A stretch of 64,000 bases of DNA from an uncultured Prevotella sp. (GTDB lineage: Bacteria; Bacteroidota; Bacteroidia; Bacteroidales; Bacteroidaceae): contig CALUHC010000032.1 in assembly GCA_944320355.1 (NCBI GenBank), forward strand, positions 1 to 64,000. Reading direction: 5' to 3'. The translations under genes and the position numbers were made by a program. The first letter of the stretch is position 1. Each line of letters opens with the position of its first letter. Positions 16,710 to 25,536 of this stretch are shown here, piece by piece. Under the pieces are notes generated by a model that was given only the letters and a program-made list of their open reading frames with translations, was not told the origin of the DNA and ran no database searches.

Positions 16710-18200
16710 ATGAGGAAACTGTTTTCCGCAGCCGCCGCGCTGATGATTGCCTCGGCGGCTGTTGCGCAGACATTCACCGCGGTGACGAGCACAGAGGGCG
16801 GCGAGTGGCGCGAGAGCAAGGTGAAGGCGGAGCGCAAGGCCGCGGCCGAGCCGCTGCTCGAACTCACGGGCAATGAAGAGGGAACACCCTTCGACCACTG
16901 GGGCCACTGCTTCAACGAGCTGGCATGGGACGCGCTCTGCCTGCTGCCCGAGGCCGACCGCGACGAGCTGTTGCACCGCTTCTTCGCGCCGGACGGCGAC
17001 CTGCGCTTCACGATGGGGCGCATACCGATGAACGCCAACGACTATGCCCGCTCGTGGTACAGCTGCGACGAGGTGGCGGGTGACTTCGAGCTGAGGCACT
17101 TCAACATTGACCGCGACCGCCAGGCGATAATCCCCTTCATACGGGCGGCGCAGAAACACGCCCCGCAGATGACCTTCTGGGCATCGCCGTGGTGCCCGCC
17201 GAGCTGGATGAAGATAAACGCCGACTATCCCGTGCGCAGCGACAAGCGGTACAACACCATGGACCCGCGCAAGGACTACCTGCTGTATGGCGGGGCTGAG
17301 GGCGACCGCGACGACTACAAGGCGCCCACGGGCAAGACCTTCCCCAACCCGCTCTCGCAGACCGACTACATGATACAGGACCCGCGCTACCTGCAGGCCT
17401 ACGCCGACTTCTTCAGCCGTTTCATCACCGAATACGCCGCCGAGGGCATCAATATTGGCATGGTGATGTACCAGAACGAGGCGTGGAGCTATACTCCTTA
17501 CCCCGGATGCGCGTGGACCCCGGAGGGAATCATCCGCTTCAACACGCAGTATCTCGCGCCGACCATGCGCCGCGACCACCCCGAGGTGCAGGTCTACTTC
17601 GGCACGATAAACACCAACCGCCTGAACATAATAGACCAAGTGCTGTCAGACACGGCCATGGCCGCCGCCGTGAGTGGCGTGGGCCTGCAGTGGGAGGGCG
17701 GCCAGCTGCTGCCCGCCCTGCGCAAGAAGTACCCCAAGATGCGCTTCGTGCAGACCGAGAGCGAGTGCGGCTGGGGAGCGTTCGACTGGCGGGCGGCCGA
17801 GCACACCTTCGAGCGCATCAACCATTACCTGGGCAACGGCTGCGAGGACTATACCTTCTGGAACGCCATCCTGGCCGACAACGGCGTGAGCACATGGGGC
17901 TGGAAGCAGAACGCCCTGGTGCGCGTCGACTCCAAGAAGCGCACATACACCCTCACGCCTGAATACTACGCCGTGCGCCACTACGCGCAGTTCGTGCCAC
18001 AAGGCTCGCGCATAGTGGGCTTCGCCCCGGCCGGGAAGCAGGGGCTGCCGGTGCTCGTGGCACGCACGCCGGGCGGAAAGCTGGCCGTAATGGCCGGCAA
18101 CTTCGGCGACAGCCAACGCACCGTGACGCTGCGCCTCGGCAAGAAATATCTTAACATGACCCTCGCGCCTCACTCGCTCAACACTTTTGCAGAGCGGTAA
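16710..18200 (+). CDS. GH30-family glycoside hydrolase, 496 aa
   Basis: Exported (signal MRKLFSAAAALMIASAAVAQ) retaining glycosidase with the GH30 barrel and its attached beta-sandwich. GRIPMNANDYARSWYS and ASPWCPPSWMK are family hallmarks. The acid/base is Glu257 in MYQNEAW and the nucleophile Glu350 in QTESECG. The C-terminal beta domain (about 415-496) ends MTLAPHSLNTF, as in related enzymes. Bacteroidetes members act as endo-beta-1,6-glucanase, beta-glucosidase or glucosylceramidase-like; the sequence alone does not decide. It is in a likely operon behind dedA. Confidence 0.9.
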   Translation: MRKLFSAAAALMIASAAVAQTFTAVTSTEGGEWRESKVKAERKAAAEPLLELTGNEEGTPFDHWGHCFNELAWDALCLLPEADRDELLHRFFAPDGDLRFTMGRIPMNANDYARSWYSCDEVAGDFELRHFNIDRDRQAIIPFIRAAQKHAPQMTFWASPWCPPSWMKINADYPVRSDKRYNTMDPRKDYLLYGGAEGDRDDYKAPTGKTFPNPLSQTDYMIQDPRYLQAYADFFSRFITEYAAEGINIGMVMYQNEAWSYTPYPGCAWTPEGIIRFNTQYLAPTMRRDHPEVQVYFGTINTNRLNIIDQVLSDTAMAAAVSGVGLQWEGGQLLPALRKKYPKMRFVQTESECGWGAFDWRAAEHTFERINHYLGNGCEDYTFWNAILADNGVSTWGWKQNALVRVDSKKRTYTLTPEYYAVRHYAQFVPQGSRIVGFAPAGKQGLPVLVARTPGGKLAVMAGNFGDSQRTVTLRLGKKYLNMTLAPHSLNTFAER

Positions 18201-18233
18201 ACGGACTGCGTGGACAATCACAGACAGCTGATT

Positions 18234-18974
18234 ATGAAGACCATAACAGGTAATGAAAATAAACTGATATTTGCGTTTCCAGACAAGGAAGTGGACTGTC
18301 TGTCGGCAGACGGAGGGGTGATGGCCGGTCTGCTAGACCGTTCTGACATAACCATCGCAGGTGACAACAACCGCGTAACCATGCGCTTCGATTCGGAGGA
18401 CAGCGCAGAAGAGCTGCTCACAAGCGGTGGCTTCATGCTCATAGTCAAAGGCAACGGCAACGAAATCAGTATAGGCAAGGTCATTGTGCGGTGCTCGCCG
18501 ATACTCGGAATGACGGGCATGAAGCTCATCGTTGGCCAGTTGCCGGGGCTCGGAGCCGGCGTTTCGCGCACGGCCAACGGTTGTCGCGTGAGCATTGGCG
18601 ACCGTGTGGTGGTGAACGGAGCCACGCTCTACCTCCAGGAAGACAACTCGCGGCTCACCGTAGGCGACGACAGCCAGATAAGCTGGGGCGTGGATATATG
18701 GTGCACCGATGCCCACACGATAACCAATCTCGACGGTGAACCGATTAATTATGCCGAAAGCATAGACATAGGCCGCCACGTATGGATAGGCAAAGACGTG
18801 AAGATTGGCAAGAACGTGAGCATAGCCGACAACAGCATCGTAGGCTGGGGAAGCATAGTGACCCGCCGTTTTGACGAGCCGAATGTGGTCATTGCGGGGA
18901 TACCGGCCAAGATAGTGAAGCGTGGTGTGAACTGGGACAGGAAGGCAATCAATAAGTATCTTGCAACGCGCTGA
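18234..18974 (+). CDS. Left-handed beta-helix acyltransferase (hexapeptide repeat), 246 aa
   Basis: O-acetyltransferase of the LbH superfamily, probably acetylating a sugar from acetyl-CoA during glycan synthesis. The C-terminal half shows the hexapeptide coil VWIGKDVKIGKNVSIADNSI, then the cap AGIPAKIVKRG. The first 100 residues also have coiled I/V-G-x-x repeats (AGDNNRVTMRF, KGNGNEISIG), so the helix is long. The start is the ATG of MKTITGN; a GTG 24 nt upstream is less likely. The stop codon TGA is part of the leader palindrome of the following repeat array. It starts 34 bp after the GH30 gene, without its own visible promoter. Confidence 0.85.
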   Translation: MKTITGNENKLIFAFPDKEVDCLSADGGVMAGLLDRSDITIAGDNNRVTMRFDSEDSAEELLTSGGFMLIVKGNGNEISIGKVIVRCSPILGMTGMKLIVGQLPGLGAGVSRTANGCRVSIGDRVVVNGATLYLQEDNSRLTVGDDSQISWGVDIWCTDAHTITNLDGEPINYAESIDIGRHVWIGKDVKIGKNVSIADNSIVGWGSIVTRRFDEPNVVIAGIPAKIVKRGVNWDRKAINKYLATR

Positions 18975-19083
18975 TATTCAACACATTGCGAAACGGGTCG
19001 TTTTGGCCTCCAAAACGGCACGTTTCATCGTGCGAAACGGGCCGTTTCATCACCTGAAACGGCCCGTTTCAGGAAACAGGACG
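18971..19083 (+). repeat. 22-bp-phased palindrome array 3
   Basis: Leader CTGATATTCAA (18971-18981) plus a 9-nt linker; units start at 18991, 19013, 19035 and 19057, with a partial GGACG unit at 19079. Cores are GGT, GCA, GGC and GCC. The array sits between the acetyltransferase and oxyR, and its leader contains the acetyltransferase stop codon. Confidence 0.9.
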
Positions 19084-19225
19084 ACAAACACGCTAAACAG
19101 GGAACGCCACGGACCGCCTCCGCCGGATATTCGCACACAGGGGCAAGCCGCACACCAGCCTACCGAAAAATGATGATTTCGAGCCGAAAAACGGCGCTGC
19201 GCGATGTATTGTCGGGCAGAATGAG

Positions 19226-19233
19226 TAAGTTTG
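19226..19233 (+). promoter_or_regulatory. -7 promoter element for oxyR
   Basis: TAAGTTTG with a TTG about 17 bp upstream; 31 bp before the ATG. Confidence 0.6.
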
Positions 19234-19263
19234 CACCACCAAAACCAACAACCAGACACAGCG

Positions 19264-20190
19264 ATGACCCTACAACAAATGGAATACATAGTGGCCGTAT
19301 ACCGCCTGCGCCACTTCGGCAAAGCCGCCGAGCAATGCGGCGTCACACAGCCCACACTAAGCTCCATGATACAGAAGCTCGAAGATGAACTGGGCCTGCG
19401 CATCTTCGACCGCGCGGCACAGCCCGTGTCCCCCACGCCCGCCGGGCGCATGGTGGTGGAGCAGGCGTGGCGCGTCCTGGTGAGGGCCAAGAAGATAAAG
19501 GACATCGTGGCCGAGGAGAAACGGTCGCTGAGTGGCACCTTCAGGCTGGGCATCCTGCCAACTGTCGCGCCATACCTGATGCCGAGGTTCTTCCCGCGGC
19601 TGCTCGCCGACCACCCCGAGACCGACATCCGCGTGGCAGAGACAAAGACAGAGGCCGCCAAGCTGGCACTGGCGCGGGGCGAGATGGACGCGGCCATAGT
19701 GGCCGACGTGGAGGGGCTGGAGCACTTTGACAAGGCCGAGCTGTATTTTGAGCAGTTCGCGGCATACGTGTCGGAAGGCGACGCGCTTGCGGCCGTCAGC
19801 TCAGTGCGCTCGTCCGACCTCCGGGGCAGCTTCATCTGGCTGCTCGACGAGGGCCATTGCTTCCGCGACCAGATAGTGAGCTTCTGCGGAATAAAGGACG
19901 GGCAGACCTCACGCAACGTCTATTCGCTCGGCAGCATAGAGACATTCATGCGCATGGTGGAAGGCGGACGCGGCGTCACCTTCATACCCGAACTGGCCCT
20001 GGAGCAACTCTCCGGCAGGCAGCGCGCACTCGTGCGGCCGTTCGCCCTGCCCATACCCACCCGCCGCATAGTGCTGCTCACGCCGCGCACCTTCGTCCGC
20101 CAGTCCATGAAGCGGCTGCTCGCAGACTCCATACGCGCCTCCGTCCCGCCACGTATGCTGCAAATGAACAACACCGAGCAGCGCGTATGA
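19264..20190 (+). CDS. oxyR: Hydrogen peroxide-sensing LysR-type regulator OxyR, 308 aa
   Basis: Redox-switched activator of peroxide-defence genes. It has an N-terminal winged helix (MTLQQMEYIVAVYRLRHFGKAAEQCGVTQPTLS in outline, residues 1-60), then the LysR effector domain. The two redox cysteines are Cys199 and Cys208 in GHC-FRDQIVSF-C, the same spacing and even the same numbering as the Escherichia coli protein, so I am confident it is OxyR and not another LysR member. The start MTLQQ follows from the promoter and the helix start. The likely target in this window is ahpC at 53285, which has an ATAG-type operator. oxyR is monocistronic here. Confidence 0.93.
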   Translation: MTLQQMEYIVAVYRLRHFGKAAEQCGVTQPTLSSMIQKLEDELGLRIFDRAAQPVSPTPAGRMVVEQAWRVLVRAKKIKDIVAEEKRSLSGTFRLGILPTVAPYLMPRFFPRLLADHPETDIRVAETKTEAAKLALARGEMDAAIVADVEGLEHFDKAELYFEQFAAYVSEGDALAAVSSVRSSDLRGSFIWLLDEGHCFRDQIVSFCGIKDGQTSRNVYSLGSIETFMRMVEGGRGVTFIPELALEQLSGRQRALVRPFALPIPTRRIVLLTPRTFVRQSMKRLLADSIRASVPPRMLQMNNTEQRV

Positions 20191-20300
20191 CAGCGGCGCA
20201 GCCAATGGCGAGCCGCAACAACGAGGCCCGGTGACCGCACAAAAAGAATAAAAAACGTTAAACAGCCTGCCCCGCCATACCATATATGGGAAAATATTGC

Positions 20301-20308
20301 TAACTTAG
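20301..20308 (+). promoter_or_regulatory. Candidate -7 element for the 1371-aa protein
   Basis: TAACTTAG, a one-base variant of the consensus, about 210 bp before the ATG at 20517. The implied long leader has a short GC hairpin (CCGC-GGCA-GCGG, about 20440) and a run of T at 20461-20467, perhaps a regulatory leader. Nothing else is seen in 20191-20516. Confidence 0.3.
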
Positions 20309-20516
20309 AGGCCTGAAAGAAACCGATGACATACCTTGTTTATACATAAAACCAAAAACTACATAAAACCCAAAGCAAAAGGAGAATGAACACTTCCCCC
20401 TGCCGTTCTCACCACCAAGACTGGGAGAATTGAACGATCCGCGGCAGCGGGCATACCGTATTTTTTTACAAACAACGCGCCAACGGGTCGAAAGGCGCAA
20501 CATAAAACTAAAGCAA

Positions 20517-23500
20517 ATGAAGAGAAACTTACTAAAGACATCCCTCGTCACGCTAGGGTTGGTTTGGGGAATGGGAAGTGCGTTTGCTCAAGAGCAAGCC
20601 ACCCTTTATTCCTTAAATTTTGACAACCTGAGCGAGACTCCAACCGATTGGGATATAACAGCAGGAACACTTTCTCTGGAAACAGATGGAACCAACAAGT
20701 TCCTAAAACAATCAACAGCTGGAACAGGCAGCCGCGGTGCATGGTACACCGGCTCTGCAATTTCCTCAGCTGTCGCAAATGTTGACAACTGGACAATTTC
20801 ATTCGACTGCCTGATTGCTGAAGGTACAAATACAGGCAACTATTCACAGGGCGTGTGGATTCTTGGAAGTGACCTCAGCAACACATGGGGAGCACCTACG
20901 ACACCATTAGCTGGCGTTGTCAAAGGCTCGAATGCTGATAGTTACACGCTACAGGTAAACGGTGCTGAAGCAGAAACTGGAATACAACTGACTTCAAACC
21001 AATATTACCACTATACCTACTCTTACGACAAGACAACCAAGATTCTTTCCGTAACCATACAAGACACGGAAAACACTGTCGTTTATGAGAAGAATGACAT
21101 CTCATACGACTATGAGACATCTACAATAGGTGACCTTACGAGCATTTTCATCCAGGCGGGTCGCAATAGTTCCGGGTCTGCTAGTGAAACAAACGGATTC
21201 ACTTGCATTGACAACATACTATTGACCACCAAGAGCAACCAAGAGATTGTCGCAGCTCCATTGGCAAGCGTGACAGCCATAAACGGAGTTTCGCGTACAA
21301 TAACAATCACCCCGCAGGATGCAAGCCATACCGTATTTTATTACATCGGTGAAGATAGTTCCAACCCGACAGAATATACAGAGCCTGTCGTTATATCTGA
21401 AACAGGAACGCTCCATTACTATGCACAGTCTGCTTCCGGCGCAACCTCTACCGTGCAATCTTTGGAGGTTAATTGCGTTGAGGTAGTGTTGGCTGCACCA
21501 ACATTCCTGCGCACAGGTGCTGACTCTTACGAAATCACTGCCACACAGTCTGCAACAGACGGTTTGACTCCTGTTGCCACCATCCATTACACAATAGCCG
21601 GCGGCGAGGAGCAGACAATAGCAAGCGGCAGTAAAATATCGGGTGTTAACGGTGACATCACAGCGTGGGCTGTTGCCGAAGGCTACACAAATTCAGAAGT
21701 TGTCACGGAGACATACGTTGCTCCATACGAGACAGAGAACGTTTGGTCTTATGACCTCAACTCGTTCCCGTCAACATACAGCATCACGGCCATTGCAGAT
21801 GCGATAGACGAGAGTACGGAAACAACTCTCAATGAGCTGACTGTCTACAACCTCGTGAACATAGAACGCCCAGACCTTTATGTAGAGAACTCCGAGGGCT
21901 GGCTGCTGAGAAACCAAGCCCGCAACGCTTTCAAGATACAGAACAGCGCAACTTCCATTACATTCAACAATGTCGCTCCCGGAAACCTTATCTACATCAA
22001 CGGAGTGGACGACAAGGGACGTAACAGGATTACCAATATCGTGAACGGAGAAGTGGCATACAGCTTTAACAATTCTGAGTTCTTCATCGTTCCTAACACT
22101 GCCGGTGCAGTCAGTGTCACGTTCAATACCGGTGTCAGCATTAACGAAGTGGCCGTGCGCACAATAATCGGAGGCGAGACTCCCCAGGGCGAGACCGCTA
22201 CATTCGACTTCAACGCCAATGAGTGGGGTCTGCCCGTTGGAAATGAAGGAAATATTGGAGATCGGACCATAGAGAGCGGTGGCGTTGTGGCATCGTTCAC
22301 AGACGGCGGCACACCAACCCGTATGTGGGGTGACGCTCCCAATACTCAGGTTCGTATTTATGCAGAAAACCCGAAGGTAGATGATGATGTCAATGGCACA
22401 ATGACACTTACTGCTCCTGATGGAAAGGTTATTACCAAGGTTGAGTTTGATGCTACGGATTTCAACTTCACCGTGACAGACGGAACGCTCGAAGGCACAA
22501 CGTGGACGGGAAATGCAAGTGCCGTAACGTTTACTACTGAAAACGGCCAGACAAGGCTCAACAAGGTTGTTGTAACTGTTGAGGACATACCTATCCCCGA
22601 GGTTCAGAATCTTGCCGCACTCAAGGCTATGGAGGAGACTGGCACAGAGGTTAAGCTGATACTCAATGACACCAAGATAACCGTCATGGAGCAGTCGTTC
22701 TTGATGCCAGTGATTCTCATAGAGGATGCTTCAGGCGCAGCCGTACAGATACCGGCAGCCATGGGCATGGGCGACGGCATCGCCACCATGTTCCCCGAGC
22801 AGTTTGCTAAGGCCGGCGTGGCTCTCAACGGATACCTGTACTGCGCATACGATCCGAGCATGGGCGGAATGATCATGCCGAGCGAGAACACAGCTAACTC
22901 TGTGTTCACAGCAACTGACACCGAGATCACCCCGACTGTTATGACCATTGCCGAGGCCAACACCGACGCCAACGCAAACCGTTTCATCCAACTGCAGAAC
23001 GTTGAGATAAACGAGGGAATGATTGAGGATGGCGAAAACTCCATAGCAATGCAAGATATGCTTGGCGTAATGACCGACCCAACGACAGGCAACATCACCG
23101 TTCCCGAGGGCAAGATAAACATCAACGGATTCATGCTGACCATGGATGGCACTTCATATACGTTCATCCCTGTGGGCAATCCTCCTTACACTGAAGTTAC
23201 GGATCCTGCTGTTCCCGAGGTTCAGAATCTTGCCGCACTCAAGGCTATGGAGGAGACAGGCACTGAGGTTAAGCTGATACTCAATGACACCAAGGTGACA
23301 ATATTGTCACAGACCGGAATGCTGGGTCCTGTGACCATCATAGAGGACGCTTCAGGCGCAGCCGTACAGCTGCCTGCTGGCTATGGCATAGATGGCGACG
23401 GCATCGCCACCATGTTCCCCGAGCAGTTTGCTAAGGCCGGCGTGGCTCTCAATGGCTACCTGTACTGCGCTTACGATCCGAGTATGGGCGGAACTATCAT

Positions 23501-24632
23501 GCCGAGCGAGAACACAGCTAACTCTGAGTTCACCGCCACCGACACTGAAGTCACCCCGACAGTGATGACCATTGCCGAAGCCAGCACAGATGCCAACGCC
23601 AACCGCTACATCCAGTTGCAGAACGTTGAGATAAACGAGAGCTATGAGATTGTGGACGGCGAAAGCTCCATACTAATGCAAGACCTGCTCGGCGCAATGA
23701 CCGACATGACGACATACGAGACGGTTATACCCGAGGGCAAGATAAACATCAACGGATTTATTATGACGATGGATCCGGGTTCGTATTGGTTCGTCCCCGT
23801 GGGCAATCCTCCTTACACTGAAATTGTGGAGAAGCCCGAGCCTTCTGACCTCCGTGTTTGGGACTTCACCAAGTGGAGCGACGCTACGGTGGACAACCTT
23901 GAGGCAGAAGCAGTGAACCACACTGACGAGCCAGCTCCCCAAGGCGAGGAGACCGGCTGGCGCCGCTACGAGAAAGACGGCGACCCATGGGAAGGCGAGA
24001 ACGGCCTGAAGGACGCACGTACCATATACTGGTATGGCAACCTCATAAGCGAGCCCACCGAGCTGAAGGCAAACGGCGAGACCATAGAGGAGACAGCCGG
24101 ACTGCTCTTCAACAACGTGACAAACTTGAACAACACAGTGGCCATAGCCATCGACTATCCGTCGGCTGTCAGCGATTATGACGGTGGTGCTTACCTCTGG
24201 CTTAACGGCGCCGACCTGCAGTTCACCATCCAGAGCGTGCAGCCCGGACAGAAGGTATTGATGGAGGTAGAATCTCACCGTGACGGAAGCGGGCGCGGCG
24301 TGAGCCTGAGCGTCAACGGCACGGCCGTAGGCGAGTCCGCCGAGCCGTCAGACGGCAAGGTGTCTTACGAGTGGACCATCCCGGCAGAGCTTGGCACAGA
24401 GCCTGTTGACGTGCTCGTGACCAGCACTGCTGGCTGCCACATCTACCGCCTCGAGGTTGGCAACGCTGACCTCATCAGCGTTGGCATCAACGAAGTGAAC
24501 GCAGAAAATGGCGTGCAGAATGACAATGTCTACACCATCAACGGTGTGATGGTTCGCAAGGCCGGCGAGTCTCTCGACGGTCTGGCCAAGGGCCTCTACA
24601 TCATCGGTGGCAAGAAGGTTGTCATCAAGTAA
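20517..24632 (+). CDS. Large multidomain secreted protein with internal duplication, 1371 aa
   Basis: I do not recognise an enzyme. The signal peptide (MKRNLLKTSLVTLGLVWGMGSAFAQ) is followed by a concanavalin-like beta domain (about 30-240), then a chitobiase/HEX C-terminal-like repeat (TVFYYIGEDSSNPTEYTEP) and several beta-sandwich segments. Two tandem OB-like domains of 206 residues each (about 694-899 and 900-1105) are nearly identical in DNA and protein. A carbohydrate-binding-like domain follows, then a 50-residue tail (VYTINGVMVRKAGES to KKVVIK) typical of exported Prevotella proteins. Its GC content is visibly lower than its neighbours, especially in the first 2 kb. A role as surface adhesin or glycan-binding protein is a guess. 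Its transcript ends at a strong terminator (24664-24697). Confidence 0.75.
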   Translation: MKRNLLKTSLVTLGLVWGMGSAFAQEQATLYSLNFDNLSETPTDWDITAGTLSLETDGTNKFLKQSTAGTGSRGAWYTGSAISSAVANVDNWTISFDCLIAEGTNTGNYSQGVWILGSDLSNTWGAPTTPLAGVVKGSNADSYTLQVNGAEAETGIQLTSNQYYHYTYSYDKTTKILSVTIQDTENTVVYEKNDISYDYETSTIGDLTSIFIQAGRNSSGSASETNGFTCIDNILLTTKSNQEIVAAPLASVTAINGVSRTITITPQDASHTVFYYIGEDSSNPTEYTEPVVISETGTLHYYAQSASGATSTVQSLEVNCVEVVLAAPTFLRTGADSYEITATQSATDGLTPVATIHYTIAGGEEQTIASGSKISGVNGDITAWAVAEGYTNSEVVTETYVAPYETENVWSYDLNSFPSTYSITAIADAIDESTETTLNELTVYNLVNIERPDLYVENSEGWLLRNQARNAFKIQNSATSITFNNVAPGNLIYINGVDDKGRNRITNIVNGEVAYSFNNSEFFIVPNTAGAVSVTFNTGVSINEVAVRTIIGGETPQGETATFDFNANEWGLPVGNEGNIGDRTIESGGVVASFTDGGTPTRMWGDAPNTQVRIYAENPKVDDDVNGTMTLTAPDGKVITKVEFDATDFNFTVTDGTLEGTTWTGNASAVTFTTENGQTRLNKVVVTVEDIPIPEVQNLAALKAMEETGTEVKLILNDTKITVMEQSFLMPVILIEDASGAAVQIPAAMGMGDGIATMFPEQFAKAGVALNGYLYCAYDPSMGGMIMPSENTANSVFTATDTEITPTVMTIAEANTDANANRFIQLQNVEINEGMIEDGENSIAMQDMLGVMTDPTTGNITVPEGKININGFMLTMDGTSYTFIPVGNPPYTEVTDPAVPEVQNLAALKAMEETGTEVKLILNDTKVTILSQTGMLGPVTIIEDASGAAVQLPAGYGIDGDGIATMFPEQFAKAGVALNGYLYCAYDPSMGGTIMPSENTANSEFTATDTEVTPTVMTIAEASTDANANRYIQLQNVEINESYEIVDGESSILMQDLLGAMTDMTTYETVIPEGKININGFIMTMDPGSYWFVPVGNPPYTEIVEKPEPSDLRVWDFTKWSDATVDNLEAEAVNHTDEPAPQGEETGWRRYEKDGDPWEGENGLKDARTIYWYGNLISEPTELKANGETIEETAGLLFNNVTNLNNTVAIAIDYPSAVSDYDGGAYLWLNGADLQFTIQSVQPGQKVLMEVESHRDGSGRGVSLSVNGTAVGESAEPSDGKVSYEWTIPAELGTEPVDVLVTSTAGCHIYRLEVGNADLISVGINEVNAENGVQNDNVYTINGVMVRKAGESLDGLAKGLYIIGGKKVVIK
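22596..23831 (+). repeat. 618-bp in-frame tandem duplication inside the 1371-aa gene
   Basis: Copy 1 is 22596-23213 and copy 2 is 23214-23831. Long blocks are identical at the DNA level (for example from CCCGAGGTTCAG onward for about 80 bp, and around the YLYCAYDPSMGG codons), with a divergent patch near the start of each module. The period of exactly 618 bp preserves the frame. Confidence 0.9.
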
Positions 24633-24663
24633 TCGCGCCGAAAGCGCTAAATGAATAGGAAGA

Positions 24664-24697
24664 CGGCATCGCCAACAGGGCGGTGCCGCCTTTTTTT
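24664..24697 (+). terminator. Intrinsic terminator of the 1371-aa gene
   Basis: A GGCATCGCC/GGCGGTGCC stem (one G-T pair) with a short loop is followed by CC and seven T, 30 bp after the stop codon. Confidence 0.85.
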
Positions 24698-24804
24698 AGA
24701 AGCTGTTTTGATTTTATCAACTGCCGAATCGGGAGAATATGACCGGAAAGACACTCAAGGCGGCAGAGGTAAAAGACGGTTTGGATAAAATCAAAACAGC
24801 TTCT
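24698..24804. mobile_element. MITE-like element B, intact short copy (107 bp)
   Basis: Perfect 21-bp terminal inverted repeats (24698-24718 and 24784-24804), beginning AGAAGCTGTTTTG, enclose a 65-bp AT/GC-mixed core without coding potential. It starts immediately at the T-run of the terminator. Degenerate or larger relatives occur at 30730, 53947, 62914 and 10998. No transposase is in the window. The rest of 24805-25040 holds only the argR promoter. Confidence 0.8.
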
Positions 24805-24997
24805 TAATCCCTACCCTACCTCCACCATCGGGAGAAAGTTGCCGCGTCTACCCGCCCGGTAGGAGGTGATCTGATGCGCGTTTCGACACAGTCCCGGGAT
24901 GGGGCTTGTACGTATGCCGGTGAAAGACCATAGCGTTTTTTTGCCTTGTATACGCAAAATTATGCACAAAATCCTTGACTGTTTGCATGAATATGTG

Positions 24998-25005
24998 TAT
25001 CTTTG
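24998..25005 (+). promoter_or_regulatory. -7 promoter element for the arginine operon
   Basis: TATCTTTG 36 bp before argR, with a TTG about 21 bp upstream. The surrounding AT-rich segment (about 24955-24998) contains TGCACAAA and TTTGCATGAATA, which could be half-sites for ArgR autoregulation, but I cannot confirm this. Confidence 0.65.
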
Positions 25006-25040
25006 CATCCGAAACAGCATAATAATACAAAACGACGCGT

Positions 25041-25520
25041 ATGAAATCTAAGAAAGACCGGCTTGACACGCTGAGGATGATAATATCGAGCCAAGAGATG
25101 GGCAGCCAGGAAGAACTGCTCGAAGCGCTGAAGGCGGAGGGCTACGTCGTGACGCAGGCCACGCTGAGCCGCGACCTGAAGCAGATGAAGGTGGCCAAGG
25201 CGGCCACCATGAGCGGCAGCTACGTGTATGTGCTGCCCAACGTGACGATGTACAAGCGGGTGAGCACGCCCGCGCAGATAAAGGAGATGATGCAGGTGCC
25301 GGGCTTCCTGTCGATACATTTCTCGGGCAACATGGGCGTGATAAAGACGCGTCCCGGCTATGCCAGCAGCATAGCCTACAACATTGACAACAGCGACATA
25401 CCTTATATAATAGGCACGATAGCCGGTGACGACACTATTTTCATCGTCATCAAGGAAGGCTCCACAGAGAAGGACGTGGTGAGCGCCCTCCGGGCCGTTG
25501 TGCCAAACCTAACAGAATAA
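25041..25520 (+). CDS. argR: Arginine repressor ArgR, 159 aa
   Basis: Arginine-responsive hexameric regulator. The N-terminal winged helix (residues 1-70) contains the recognition helix TQATLSRDLKQMKVAK. The C-terminal domain binds arginine and forms the hexamer; the family motif GTIAGDDTIFIVI (about residues 126-138) is present with its arginine-contacting Asp pair. Length fits the family. It heads the arginine operon, 16 bp before the GNAT gene, and is probably autoregulated, as is usual when argR leads such an operon. Confidence 0.95.
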   Translation: MKSKKDRLDTLRMIISSQEMGSQEELLEALKAEGYVVTQATLSRDLKQMKVAKAATMSGSYVYVLPNVTMYKRVSTPAQIKEMMQVPGFLSIHFSGNMGVIKTRPGYASSIAYNIDNSDIPYIIGTIAGDDTIFIVIKEGSTEKDVVSALRAVVPNLTE

Positions 25521-25536
25521 AGACACCAAAAAGGAA

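Noticed and set aside
5292..18200. Polysaccharide utilisation locus
   Set aside because: Several secreted glycosidases are present, but there is no SusC/SusD pair or hybrid two-component or sigma/anti-sigma regulator, and genes are separated by repeats and separate promoters.
24955..25000. ArgR operator
   Set aside because: AT-rich TGAAT-like words are present, but no convincing pair of ARG boxes can be defined by eye, so it is only mentioned with the promoter.
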